Origin: a virus
Direction: 5' to 3' (one strand)
Virus record (IMG/VR): IMGVR_UViG_3300028840_006264
Location: 1 to 33,957 of that record
DNA: 33,957 bases
Shown: in pieces, positions 5,761 to 11,734 of the stretch
How positions within the stretch are numbered: the first letter of the stretch is position 1
Layout of the letters: each line of letters begins with the position of its first letter
Program-made: the position numbers and the translations under genes
Notes under the pieces: generated by a model
Told to the model about the DNA's origin: nothing
Database searches by the model: none
What the model saw: only the letters and a program-made list of their open reading frames with translations

Positions 5761-6293
5761 TGTGGTAACATAATCCTGTCATTATTTCTCATATCGCGGT
5801 GATATCTATCATTATTGTTTCTTGATTCACGAGGAACTCGCATGTCAACAGGATCAACAATTTGTTTGTATTTTTTTATATCCGGGATATCATCCAAATA
5901 TGACGATATATCCACGCCATCTACAAAAACTCTCCCGTAAAGATAAAATCCATCCGCCCCTCTCAAATGTTGATGTAATCTTATTTCTTTCGCATTTTCG
6001 ATTGTTTTTGACATAATATTCAATATCATATCAGCCGCAAATTTATGAGTCGGATTGTTTATATCCAGATTAGGAAAATCCATCAATCTTATTTTTATCC
6101 TGCTTGATACTATATTATCTTTAAATTCAGGAATATTGCATATGATTGTTCTGTAGTCGGCGTATTCTAAAAATTCTATATGCTTTCCCGGACTAATTTC
6201 AATCTTTTCTATTTTTTTAGGTTTATCGTCTTTTAGAATCCAGGCGAAAAAAGCGCAAATTATCAATATAGATATTCCTGTTTCAATTCCCAT
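5757..6293 (-). CDS. membrane-anchored SNase-like (thermonuclease family) protein (178 aa)
   Basis: A single N-terminal membrane helix (residues 4-20) precedes a staphylococcal-nuclease-like OB fold. IKIRLMDFP aligns with the active-site strand (Arg69 and Asp72 equivalent to nuclease Arg35 and Asp40), and LYGRVFVDGVDISSYL aligns with the Arg87 strand. The usual glutamate after the P (Glu43 equivalent) is Asn75 here, so activity may be reduced or the fold may be used for binding. The anchor would place it at the membrane, where it could meet incoming DNA. Ribosome site GGGGTG. Overlaps both neighbours. Confidence 0.7.
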   Translation of the reverse strand: MGIETGISILIICAFFAWILKDDKPKKIEKIEISPGKHIEFLEYADYRTIICNIPEFKDNIVSSRIKIRLMDFPNLDINNPTHKFAADMILNIMSKTIENAKEIRLHQHLRGADGFYLYGRVFVDGVDISSYLDDIPDIKKYKQIVDPVDMRVPRESRNNNDRYHRDMRNNDRIMLPQ

Positions 6294-6672
6294 TATTCAC
6301 CCCGCCTCTATAATCTATAAGATACGAATAATCATTATGATTCAATTGACTTATATCTATAAAGCCTTTATCCTTATAAGTTTTTATCGATTCTATTTTT
6401 TCTTTATGCTTAAAAAGCATAAAAGAAAATACAAGCGCGCCTAAAATACATATCAGAACAATTAAAAATATCATATTAGCGCTTACGCCGGAATTATTCA
6501 TATTCGATATTGCAAGATCCATCAGGCGCTTATTTGCATCTTTTAGCGCTTCTATTTGAGCTATAGCAACTTGATCCGTCTCTGTGAAGTCAATAACGCC
6601 GAAAAAATCAAGGCCCATAATAGCGAATAATACCGTCGCCGCGCCGCACAATATAGCTGCTATTTTTTCCAT
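6283..6672 (-). CDS. membrane protein (129 aa)
   Basis: An N-terminal hydrophobic segment (about 3-24) and a second strong one (about 67-87, MIFLIVLICILGALVFSFML) flank a helical stretch. The C-terminus is polar. Not recognised. It overlaps the nuclease-fold gene by 11 nt, and three consecutive membrane proteins (5236-6672) suggest an envelope-acting module. Weak ribosome site; probably coupled to the upstream gene, whose stop is 1 nt away. Confidence 0.6.
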   Translation of the reverse strand: MEKIAAILCGAATVLFAIMGLDFFGVIDFTETDQVAIAQIEALKDANKRLMDLAISNMNNSGVSANMIFLIVLICILGALVFSFMLFKHKEKIESIKTYKDKGFIDISQLNHNDYSYLIDYRGGVNNGN

Positions 6673-6673
6673 T

Positions 6674-6991
6674 TTATTTCTTTATTTTTCTTTCAAATCT
6701 CATACACCAAAAATCATCTTTTTCATTCTTCCCTTTATACACGCATTTTATGTGTCCGGGGATATCAGAAGGTATCGAATATTTACAATATTTACATTTC
6801 ATCTTAAAAGTCCTTTGCACGCAACCAATGATTATTGTGGCTAATATGTCCCCATAAGCATCAAGCGCGTCATCCAACCTTTCAAAATAAAGAGCGTCGC
6901 CGAGTTCGTTCAATTTTTCAGATATTTTTTCAACCTGCCTTTCGGAATTTTCTTTTTCCACGATACTCACCAACGAATATTTACACTTCAT
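6674..6991 (-). CDS. MazG fragment fused in frame to a small Cys protein (105 aa)
   Basis: The original gene appears to start at 6802 and encode a 42-residue Cys protein (MKCKYCKYS...KCVYKG...FWCMRF). A 189-bp insertion duplicated its ribosome site (AAAGGA) and start region. Between the copies lies a piece of the neighbouring mazG (QVEKISEKLNELGDALYF...DALDAYGDI). Because 189 is a multiple of three, the frame stays open and a fusion starting at 6991 is possible. 36 nt (6880-6915) are identical to mazG 7280-7315. The MazG part lacks its first helix and C-terminal third, so it is unlikely to be an enzyme. Confidence 0.65.
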   Translation of the reverse strand: MKCKYSLVSIVEKENSERQVEKISEKLNELGDALYFERLDDALDAYGDILATIIIGCVQRTFKMKCKYCKYSIPSDIPGHIKCVYKGKNEKDDFWCMRFERKIKK

Positions 6992-7008
6992 CTTAAAAGT
7001 CCTTTGCA
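6787..7008. repeat. 33-bp direct repeat flanking the mazG fragment
   Basis: Copies at 6787-6819 and 6976-7008 are identical except for one base and lie 189 bp apart. Each includes a ribosome site and ATG on the minus strand. Confidence 0.85.
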
Positions 7009-7025
7009 AATAATATGTTATTTTA

Positions 7026-7094
7026 CATGCCGCCTATTGGACAGGTGGGAGACTAACCCGACGTGATCGGAAACGTCATTTTATAGGCGGCATG
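7026..7094. repeat. 12-bp inverted repeat at the mazG 3' end
   Basis: CATGCCGCCTAT (7026-7037) is the exact reverse complement of 7083-7094, with a 45-nt loop that contains the mazG stop. It is GC-rich for this genome. It could stabilise the mRNA end or mark a recombination site; no T-run follows, so it is not a standard terminator. Confidence 0.6.
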
Positions 7095-7424
7095 CAAAGA
7101 ATCCTTTATAAATGTTCCGTTTAATGTAAATCCGCTTCTATCTTTTATTTCTTCATACGCCGAATTAACAGCATCTATAATTCTCGAATGATTGATATTT
7201 TTTTCAAAACAAAATTGAGCGTAACCAATTATGATTGTTACAATTATATCCCCATAAGCGTCAATGGCGTCATCTGTATTTTCAAAATAAAGAGCGTCGC
7301 CGAGTTCGTTCAATTCTTCAAATGTTTTTTCAACCTGTCTTTTGGAATTTCCTTTTTCTCCGATAAGATCTTTATCTTTGCCCCACTTTATAATTTGGTT
7401 TTCTATCCATTCAAAATCATTCAT
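7053..7424 (-). CDS. MazG-like NTP pyrophosphohydrolase (123 aa)
   Basis: Single-domain all-alpha MazG-like protein. The metal-binding helix is EELNELGDAL (Glu36, Glu37, Glu40), followed by DDAIDAYGDI (Asp55, Asp59). Family members hydrolyse nucleoside triphosphates to monophosphates; in phages they may clean modified nucleotides or lower alarmone levels. Its start overlaps the previous gene by 8 nt. A partial, diverged copy lies just downstream (6820-6975). The C-terminal end (KMTFPITSG) runs into an inverted repeat and may be remodelled. Confidence 0.8.
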   Translation of the reverse strand: MNDFEWIENQIIKWGKDKDLIGEKGNSKRQVEKTFEELNELGDALYFENTDDAIDAYGDIIVTIIIGYAQFCFEKNINHSRIIDAVNSAYEEIKDRSGFTLNGTFIKDSLHAAYKMTFPITSG

Positions 7425-7794
7425 CGTTTGCTCCCCTAAAAGCCCCTTTTGGTTCCAGATGATCAGTCAATTTATATTTTACTATTTCAATTCTTTCGAT
7501 TCTATCAAAACCGGCATGTACAAATTTATATGATCCGTCGGACTGCAATATTCTATGATTGCGTGATATCATCATGATTTTCCCGCCAAGCAGCATAAGA
7601 GTTTCTTTTTGCATCTCAATTGGCATAACAACAATCGCAACGTCGCACCAATCAAGATCTTCTTTTATTTCAACAACGCTATTTATCGTTTTATCTATTT
7701 GTCTGATATTTAATTCTTCCGAAAACAAACAGTTCAAATCGTTTAGTTGCTCTTTTGTAAGAGAATGTCTTGAAAACCACAATATTTTTTTCAT
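7417..7794 (-). CDS. conserved-looking alpha/beta protein (125 aa)
   Basis: Begins MKKILWFSRHSLTKEQLNDL, then a strand-helix pattern (DVAIVVMPIEMQ, GKIMMISRNHR) compatible with a small Rossmann-like fold. I have an impression of similar short proteins beside phage mazG genes but no firm family name. Ribosome site GGAAAC upstream of the ATG. The stop overlaps the mazG start, so the pair is probably co-translated. Function unknown. Confidence 0.6.
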   Translation of the reverse strand: MKKILWFSRHSLTKEQLNDLNCLFSEELNIRQIDKTINSVVEIKEDLDWCDVAIVVMPIEMQKETLMLLGGKIMMISRNHRILQSDGSYKFVHAGFDRIERIEIVKYKLTDHLEPKGAFRGANDE

Positions 7795-7807
7795 ATTGTT
7801 TCCAAAT

Positions 7808-7987
7808 TTATGTTTTTTTCATGGATTGATAAATACGTTTTTTGAGAGATGGCGCTTTATGAGTTATGAAAAAATAAATTTCCAGCGCCTCTCTTATGAT
7901 TTCAGATCTGTTTTTATCGACTTTATGGGCATGTTCTTTTAATCGTTTGAATTCCTTAAGGCTCGTATAATATGTTTTTTGTATCAT
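7808..7987 (-). CDS. ribbon-helix-helix regulator (59 aa)
   Basis: Short CopG/Arc-type protein: a beta strand (MIQKTYYTSL), helix 1 (KEFKRLKEHAHK) and the turn-helix KNRSEIIREALEIYF, ending with a basic tail. Such proteins bind DNA as dimers through the strand and act as repressors or antitoxins; no toxin gene is obvious next to it. Two copies of a 10-bp repeat (7984-8009) overlap its start, a likely autoregulatory operator. A TTGACA (8016-8021, minus strand) lies upstream. Confidence 0.75.
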   Translation of the reverse strand: MIQKTYYTSLKEFKRLKEHAHKVDKNRSEIIREALEIYFFITHKAPSLKKRIYQSMKKT

Positions 7988-8009
7988 AAGCTTACAATCT
8001 CATAAGCTT
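7984..8009 (-). promoter_or_regulatory. candidate RHH operator (two 10-bp direct repeats)
   Basis: The minus-strand sequence AAGCTTATGA occurs at 7984-7993 and 8000-8009, centres 16 bp apart. It lies between a TTGACA box and the RHH start codon, and the nearer copy covers the start. Direct half-sites of this kind are common for RHH repressors. The -10 box is poor. Confidence 0.55.
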
Positions 8010-8024
8010 TTAAATTTGTCAATC

Positions 8025-8504
8025 CTATATTCCGTGATTATCCAAATAAGTTACCGCTAATGCGAAAGCTTGCCAAATGTCTTTTTTAAAGCCGTAAAAA
8101 AAACCAGGTGATTTTTTAGTACCTTTTCCTCTATTTGGCGTATTCGGGGCGAATCTATCTATAAGCGCCGTTATTATATTCGAATCTTTTGCTCTTGAAT
8201 CATGACATATGCGCATTTTCACTTCCATTCTTTTGATTCTTTCAAATGGCTTAAACGAAGCTTCAGCGAATCTTCCAGACCAGAAAACAGTTTCAAAAAC
8301 AGACTCGCCTACACTCATCCCATACGAGCTTATCTGTTCGATGACGCAAACGTCATATTTATAATGCAGCAATTTATCAAATATTTTTTGATTAGGGATT
8401 TTTCCAAATCCAAAAATTGATAAACCATCCCAAACAACAAAAGCGCTTTCAACTGCTCCTGGATCAATAGCGAGCACAATCATTTTCTTCTCTGTCGGCG
8501 TCAT
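8025..8504 (-). CDS. RuvC-like Holliday junction resolvase (159 aa)
   Basis: RNase H-fold nuclease with the expected acidic residues: Asp14 in VLAIDPG, Glu56 in VCVIEQIS and Asp142 in KKDIWQAFALA near the C-terminus. Phage members cut four-way junctions and branched DNA before packaging, and support recombination with the polymerase and DUF2800 nuclease encoded further right. Clear GGGGGA ribosome site. The intergenic DNA upstream carries one copy of a 25-bp repeat and a possible 22-codon mini-ORF. Confidence 0.8.
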   Translation of the reverse strand: MTPTEKKMIVLAIDPGAVESAFVVWDGLSIFGFGKIPNQKIFDKLLHYKYDVCVIEQISSYGMSVGESVFETVFWSGRFAEASFKPFERIKRMEVKMRICHDSRAKDSNIITALIDRFAPNTPNRGKGTKKSPGFFYGFKKDIWQAFALAVTYLDNHGI

Positions 8505-8540
8505 AGTCCCCCTTTTTTATCTCCTTTTCAATACATATAA

Positions 8541-8565
8541 TAGTTTCCTTACCGTGAATTCTTTC
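8541..8565. repeat. 25-bp perfect direct repeat, copy 1
   Basis: Identical to 9065-9089. The minus-strand sequence starts GAAAGAATTCACGG. This copy lies 36 nt upstream of the RuvC gene start, in a stretch with no convincing gene. The two copies fall in different reading frames relative to the short ORFs that cover them, so they are conserved as DNA or RNA. Confidence 0.8.
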
Positions 8566-8631
8566 CGCTTAATTCTTCGTCTCATACGTTTCCCCCGTGC
8601 TTTTTTTTTCGCATATTATATGTTGATCGCC

Positions 8632-9039
8632 TCATTTCAGAATTTCCCATTTTTCGTCCAATAAATACGCTTTGCCGTGTGACCATACACTTGTTTTGAT
8701 TACCGGCTTAACGCCCGTATAAAATTGTTCTGTCTCAAGGCTTGTCTCAACAATGATTTCTTGTCTATGGTCGAATGGCACGTTAATTCTGTTGAAAGCA
8801 AAAAGAGATTGACTTAAAAGCCATTCATTCGCTTTATCTGAAATAAGCTTCAGCTTTTCCGTGTCATTTTCATAGATCGGTGTTGAAAGGCCGAATACTT
8901 TCATTTTTTTCAGGGTTTCAACGGTATGCTTAATTCCAGTTTCATGTGTCATTATTCGAGCGTATGAATAAGCATCATCAATATCATCGAAATATTCTTT
9001 CCATTTAAAATTACGTTTGTTCCCTACTGCGTATCGCAT
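8632..9039 (-). CDS. hypothetical protein (135 aa)
   Basis: Mixed alpha/beta protein of unknown function, beginning MRYAVGNKRNFKWKEYFDDI. No motif, membrane segment or metal site is visible. The start overlaps the upstream small gene as TAATG. It is followed by a short intergenic region carrying the first 25-bp repeat copy. Confidence 0.6.
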   Translation of the reverse strand: MRYAVGNKRNFKWKEYFDDIDDAYSYARIMTHETGIKHTVETLKKMKVFGLSTPIYENDTEKLKLISDKANEWLLSQSLFAFNRINVPFDHRQEIIVETSLETEQFYTGVKPVIKTSVWSHGKAYLLDEKWEILK

Positions 9040-9149
9040 TATTTGATATGCTCCATCCCTTTTATAGTTTCCTTACCGTGAATTCTTTCAATGTCGTTCA
9101 TGATATAACCACATTTAACACAAATAAAATTTTTCCTTGGATCAGACAT
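9039..9149 (-). CDS. tiny Cys protein (36 aa)
   Basis: 36 codons: MSDPRKNFICVKCGYIM, then IERIHGKETIKG. A single CVKCG knuckle suggests half of a zinc site. It overlaps the HTH gene upstream by 8 nt and the next gene downstream by TAATG, a packing that favours a real gene. The second copy of the 25-bp repeat (9065-9089) lies inside it. Confidence 0.5.
   Translation of the reverse strand: MSDPRKNFICVKCGYIMNDIERIHGKETIKGMEHIK
9065..9089. repeat. 25-bp perfect direct repeat, copy 2
   Basis: Identical to 8541-8565. It ends 25 nt upstream of the start of the 135-residue gene on the minus strand. Each copy therefore precedes a gene start by a similar short distance. Confidence 0.8.
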
Positions 9150-9618
9150 CTTTTACCGCCAAATATTTATAAACTGTCGCGCTACACCATCCTGTCAAAG
9201 CCGTAATATCTTGAGGCGTATGCCCCTCTTTTCTTAAGCGCCTAATTTCATTGCCATCGGCCTTTAATCTTTTTTTTGATTTTGAAGAAAATATATAACT
9301 CTCAACTGTTCTAAAGGAAATGTTAAACATTTCAGCTATTTCATACGAATCATAGCCTGATTTTTTTAATTCCCTCATTCTATCAACTTTTCTCTGTCGC
9401 CTTAAACCTTTTGCCGAGTATCCGGCGATAGCTTCTTCAATAGGTATCCCATTGCAATTTTTTTCATAATTGCAATCTCGTACTTGATGATCTCTATTAA
9501 ATCTATCTATATCCGGATCACACATGTATCTTTTGCATTTTATGCAATACATGTTTCCGTTTATTCTTGCCGCCATATCAAGACAATTATAATAATTAAT
9601 ACAATCTGTTTTTCTCAT
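9142..9618 (-). CDS. zinc-finger and double-HTH regulator (158 aa)
   Basis: An N-terminal Cys-rich part (CINYYNC, CIKCKRYMC, then DCNYEKNC) probably binds zinc. It is followed by two helix-turn-helix segments: MRELKKSGYDSYEIAEMFN (LuxR/sigma region 4-like, about residues 82-112) and IRRLRKEGHTPQDITALTG (about 124-154). This layout suggests a DNA-binding transcription factor for the phage operon. AGGA ribosome site 7 nt before the ATG. The target is unknown. Confidence 0.7.
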   Translation of the reverse strand: MRKTDCINYYNCLDMAARINGNMYCIKCKRYMCDPDIDRFNRDHQVRDCNYEKNCNGIPIEEAIAGYSAKGLRRQRKVDRMRELKKSGYDSYEIAEMFNISFRTVESYIFSSKSKKRLKADGNEIRRLRKEGHTPQDITALTGWCSATVYKYLAVKDV

Positions 9619-9627
9619 GATATGATC

Positions 9628-9831
9628 CTAAATGTTTGCATGAGTTATTACATTAGCACATCTGGCGCAAATAATTTTACCGCACGAAGGACATACACAT
9701 GTGAAGCCATGACCTTGATGCCTAAAACCGTTATCAACGATCGTTTTAACAATTTCATCCCATTTTTTACAGCTATGCCGCCAATCGCCATTTTGGTCTA
9801 AGTTTTCTTTTATTTCTGTACATTTGCACAT
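9628..9831 (-). CDS. zinc-ribbon protein (67 aa)
   Basis: The C-terminal half has CVCPSCGKIICARCA, a compact zinc-binding knuckle pair; further cysteines lie at the N-terminus (MCKC) and at HSCKKW. Its start lies 22 nt inside the upstream gene, so translation is probably coupled. Likely a small nucleic-acid- or protein-binding accessory factor. Confidence 0.6.
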   Translation of the reverse strand: MCKCTEIKENLDQNGDWRHSCKKWDEIVKTIVDNGFRHQGHGFTCVCPSCGKIICARCANVITHANI

Positions 9832-10199
9832 TTTAATCTATTTGTTCGATTGTTTTCATCACAAAGGCCAACAGATCCATATATTTTTTTACAATTCAAA
9901 GATCTGCCTAAATTGACGTTTCCTGAAATATTTCCGCAATTTACGCTCCCTCCCGCGTTCACATCTCCGAATACGTTCCCTTTCACAGTAATAGATGCAT
10001 CAGAATCTATGTTTGCTTTTGTATCGCCATCTATAGTTATATGAACAATTTGTGATTTTTGATTAGAATGATCATCTGTAACGTCAACGCCATCAATCAT
10101 TATTCTATTACCTTTAATACTAACCGAACCGCCTTCATATTTATTCACGTTAATTATTACATACTGTTTTTCTTCTTTATGGCATCGATCACATTTCAT
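9810..10199 (-). CDS. bactofilin-like beta-helix protein with N-terminal zinc knuckle (129 aa)
   Basis: Starts MKCDRCHKEE (one CxxC). The strand-rich body has regularly spaced Gly/Val/Asn turns: SITVKGNVFGDVNAGGSVNC, GNISGNVNLG and KIYGSVGLC. That is the rung pattern of bactofilins (polymer-forming proteins). Polymerisation is known for the family; here it is an inference. ATG at 10199 is favoured by GGAGG upstream; an earlier in-frame start at 10235 would lie within the 10216-10249 hairpin. Confidence 0.6.
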   Translation of the reverse strand: MKCDRCHKEEKQYVIINVNKYEGGSVSIKGNRIMIDGVDVTDDHSNQKSQIVHITIDGDTKANIDSDASITVKGNVFGDVNAGGSVNCGNISGNVNLGRSLNCKKIYGSVGLCDENNRTNRLKCANVQK

Positions 10200-10215
10200 T
10201 TTTATTAAACCTCCA

Positions 10216-10249
10216 TATTCCCATAAAACATCCATATTTTATGGGAATA
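10216..10249 (-). promoter_or_regulatory. 13-bp hairpin adjoining a ribosome site
   Basis: A perfect 13-bp stem (10216-10228 with 10237-10249, arm TATTCCCATAAAA), 8-nt loop, ending immediately before the GGAGG of the bactofilin-like gene. The position suits an operator or a translational control hairpin; no T-run follows. Confidence 0.6.
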
Positions 10250-10260
10250 GATAATCGCAA

Positions 10261-10398
10261 TTAAGGTTTCAATCCATTTTTATATTTTTCCGGACATGGC
10301 GGAACTTCAGATTCATTTGAATTTGCGATCCCGAACATTATCCCCCACATAAAAAAAGCGATTAAACTTAAACCTATTATTTCTTTTATCATTTTCAT
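10261..10398 (-). CDS. small membrane or secreted peptide (45 aa)
   Basis: 45 codons from ATG 10398 after GGGGG. A hydrophobic segment of about 20 residues (IGLSLIAFFMWGIMFGIA) follows a Lys start; a short Pro/Cys/Lys tail (SEVPPCPEKYKNG) follows. It could be a single-span membrane peptide or a secreted peptide with a cleavable signal. Unknown function. Confidence 0.55.
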   Translation of the reverse strand: MKMIKEIIGLSLIAFFMWGIMFGIANSNESEVPPCPEKYKNGLKP

Positions 10399-10410
10399 TT
10401 TATAACCCCC

Positions 10411-10764
10411 TTATTTCATCCACCACGGTTTGAAATTTTCAATTTGATCAATTGTCGGAAATACACCATCCCACGGCGGAAATGATCTGTCGTCTATTGA
10501 CATATATGCGGGCGGCTTAATTGCACTTACAACAATATCAGGATTGAATCCATTATTATATAGCCAATTACAAATCGCCAATCGCCCTTTATCTGAAGAA
10601 CATCGGCTTGAAAAAATATGAATTTCAAATCCATTCTTAATGTATAAATCTATTGCCTTCTTTGCCCCATTTACAGGAAGATCCTGAATTTTATCTTCTC
10701 CGAGCCATCCCGATTTGTAAGAATGAATCACTCCGTCAAAATCCATCGCTATTATTCGCCCCAT
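10411..10764 (-). CDS. HAD-superfamily hydrolase (117 aa)
   Basis: All core HAD motifs are visible: MDFDGVIHS (Asp8 nucleophile, Asp10), IFSSR (Ser52/53), Lys83 in AIKPPAYMSI and the acidic IDDRS (Asp91/92). The short length means a minimal cap. Phage relatives act as phosphatases on nucleotides, sugars or polynucleotide ends; the substrate cannot be decided here. Good AAAGGAT ribosome site. Confidence 0.75.
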   Translation of the reverse strand: MGRIIAMDFDGVIHSYKSGWLGEDKIQDLPVNGAKKAIDLYIKNGFEIHIFSSRCSSDKGRLAICNWLYNNGFNPDIVVSAIKPPAYMSIDDRSFPPWDGVFPTIDQIENFKPWWMK

Positions 10765-10787
10765 TTTTTTATCCTTTCGTTGAAATA

Positions 10788-10892
10788 TTATTTAAAATCA
10801 CCGTATGCCGCATGATTATTACTTCTTCTTATCATCCAGTTTCCTTTTTTTAAAGATTCTCCCACAAGTTTTTTTATTTCGTATGATTCCAT
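10788..10892 (-). CDS. tiny basic protein (34 aa)
   Basis: 34 codons beginning MESYEIKKLVGESLKKGNW, with a strong TGGAGGT site. No family recognised. It lies in series between two well-supported genes with the same spacing style as the rest of the operon. Confidence 0.5.
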   Translation of the reverse strand: MESYEIKKLVGESLKKGNWMIRRSNNHAAYGDFK

Positions 10893-10912
10893 ATTACCTC
10901 CATTAATTTTTT

Positions 10913-11284
10913 TTACTTGTCGATACACATTAAAAATTTTCTAATCAATATCATTTCTTCGCATCTATACATTGAGATAGCATATATATGAGCTTTTCTT
11001 AAATTATGAGCGTTCATATCAATGTATTTTTGTGCCGCTGTTTCCGTAAAGTGCGCGTTTACGAATCGTTCTTTTTCGATGAAGAAAATTTTATCTGATT
11101 TCTCATCTTCTATTTCAATAATTTCTCCTTCATCGTTAATCCATTTAAAATCAGCATCGCTATGATATTCAGGATCAACGCCCCATATTATTTCTTTCTC
11201 AAAAACACAAAATAATGGATCTTTTGTCATTCGATTATTTTGTGTTTTTAGTTTTTTAGATATTTTTTTCAAATCGGTTTCCAT
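10913..11284 (-). CDS. conserved phage protein of unknown function (123 aa)
   Basis: Contains NNRMTKDPLFCVFEKEIIWGVDPEY, acidic stretches (DEGEIIEIEDEKSD) and FTETAAQKYIDMNAHNLRKAHIY. This pattern (NRmTxdPiFcV..., then TExxAxxYixxNxHNL) is one I associate with uncharacterised phage proteins. ATG 11284 is preferred over the upstream TTG at 11314. Function unknown. Confidence 0.65.
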   Translation of the reverse strand: METDLKKISKKLKTQNNRMTKDPLFCVFEKEIIWGVDPEYHSDADFKWINDEGEIIEIEDEKSDKIFFIEKERFVNAHFTETAAQKYIDMNAHNLRKAHIYAISMYRCEEMILIRKFLMCIDK

Positions 11285-11298
11285 CTTCTTTGTCCATT

Positions 11299-11430
11299 TC
11301 AGACATTTCGGCAACTCATTAACATAACAAGCAACATCCTTATGGCGATTGCCAATCCCACAGCATAATCGCCCGCAAGTTCGTTATTTATGTAATTGTA
11401 GAAAGTTTTGTCTTGAAAACTTTCTTCCAT
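11299..11430 (-). CDS. possible small membrane-associated peptide (43 aa)
   Basis: 43 codons from ATG 11430: MEESFQDKTFYNYINNEL, then a hydrophobic stretch (YAVGLAIAIRMLLVMLMSC). No clear ribosome site is visible. A 9-bp hairpin (11401-11409/11416-11424) covers its first codons. It fills an otherwise empty gap between two genes, which is the main support. Confidence 0.35.
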   Translation of the reverse strand: MEESFQDKTFYNYINNELAGDYAVGLAIAIRMLLVMLMSCRNV

Positions 11431-11435
11431 GAATT

Positions 11436-11612
11436 TTACGAGAAATGCTTCTTATCCTTTATATTATGCTGCCAATTTACGATTATTTTTCTCCATTGAG
11501 ATATAAGTTCTTTTTTAATATCATCGTCAAGATTTGTTATTATTCCATCAAATCCTCTTCTTCCTTCCAGATCATCTATCAACTGTTTTATTAATTTCGT
11601 ACTGTCTTTCAT
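11436..11612 (-). CDS. small helical protein (58 aa)
   Basis: 58 codons with an AGGAG site before the ATG at 11612. Predicted helical and charged: LIDDLEGRRGFDGIITNLDD, then ELISQWRKII. It resembles short uncharacterised phage proteins but I cannot name a family. An 8-codon mini-ORF (11631-11657) with a GGGGG site lies just upstream, beside an inverted repeat (11645-11652/11677-11684), and might serve as a leader. Confidence 0.5.
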   Translation of the reverse strand: MKDSTKLIKQLIDDLEGRRGFDGIITNLDDDIKKELISQWRKIIVNWQHNIKDKKHFS

Positions 11613-11734
11613 GATTAATTTTTCTCCTTTTTATAAATCCGGTTGGCGATATTTCATATGATATCCCCCTTTATCGATATCGCCTTGGTTTGCTGCGACG
11701 CCGGACTCGCCGCCTTGGAGGCAGGGGTGAAATT

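Noticed and set aside
8520-8600. A 22-codon ORF (MRRRIKRKEF...) upstream of RuvC covering one 25-bp repeat.
   Set aside because: Very short and basic, and it uses a different frame of the repeat from the other copy; the repeat is better seen as a nucleic-acid element.
11631-11657. An 8-codon ORF with a GGGGG site before the 58-residue gene.
   Set aside because: Too short to support as a gene; mentioned only as a possible leader.
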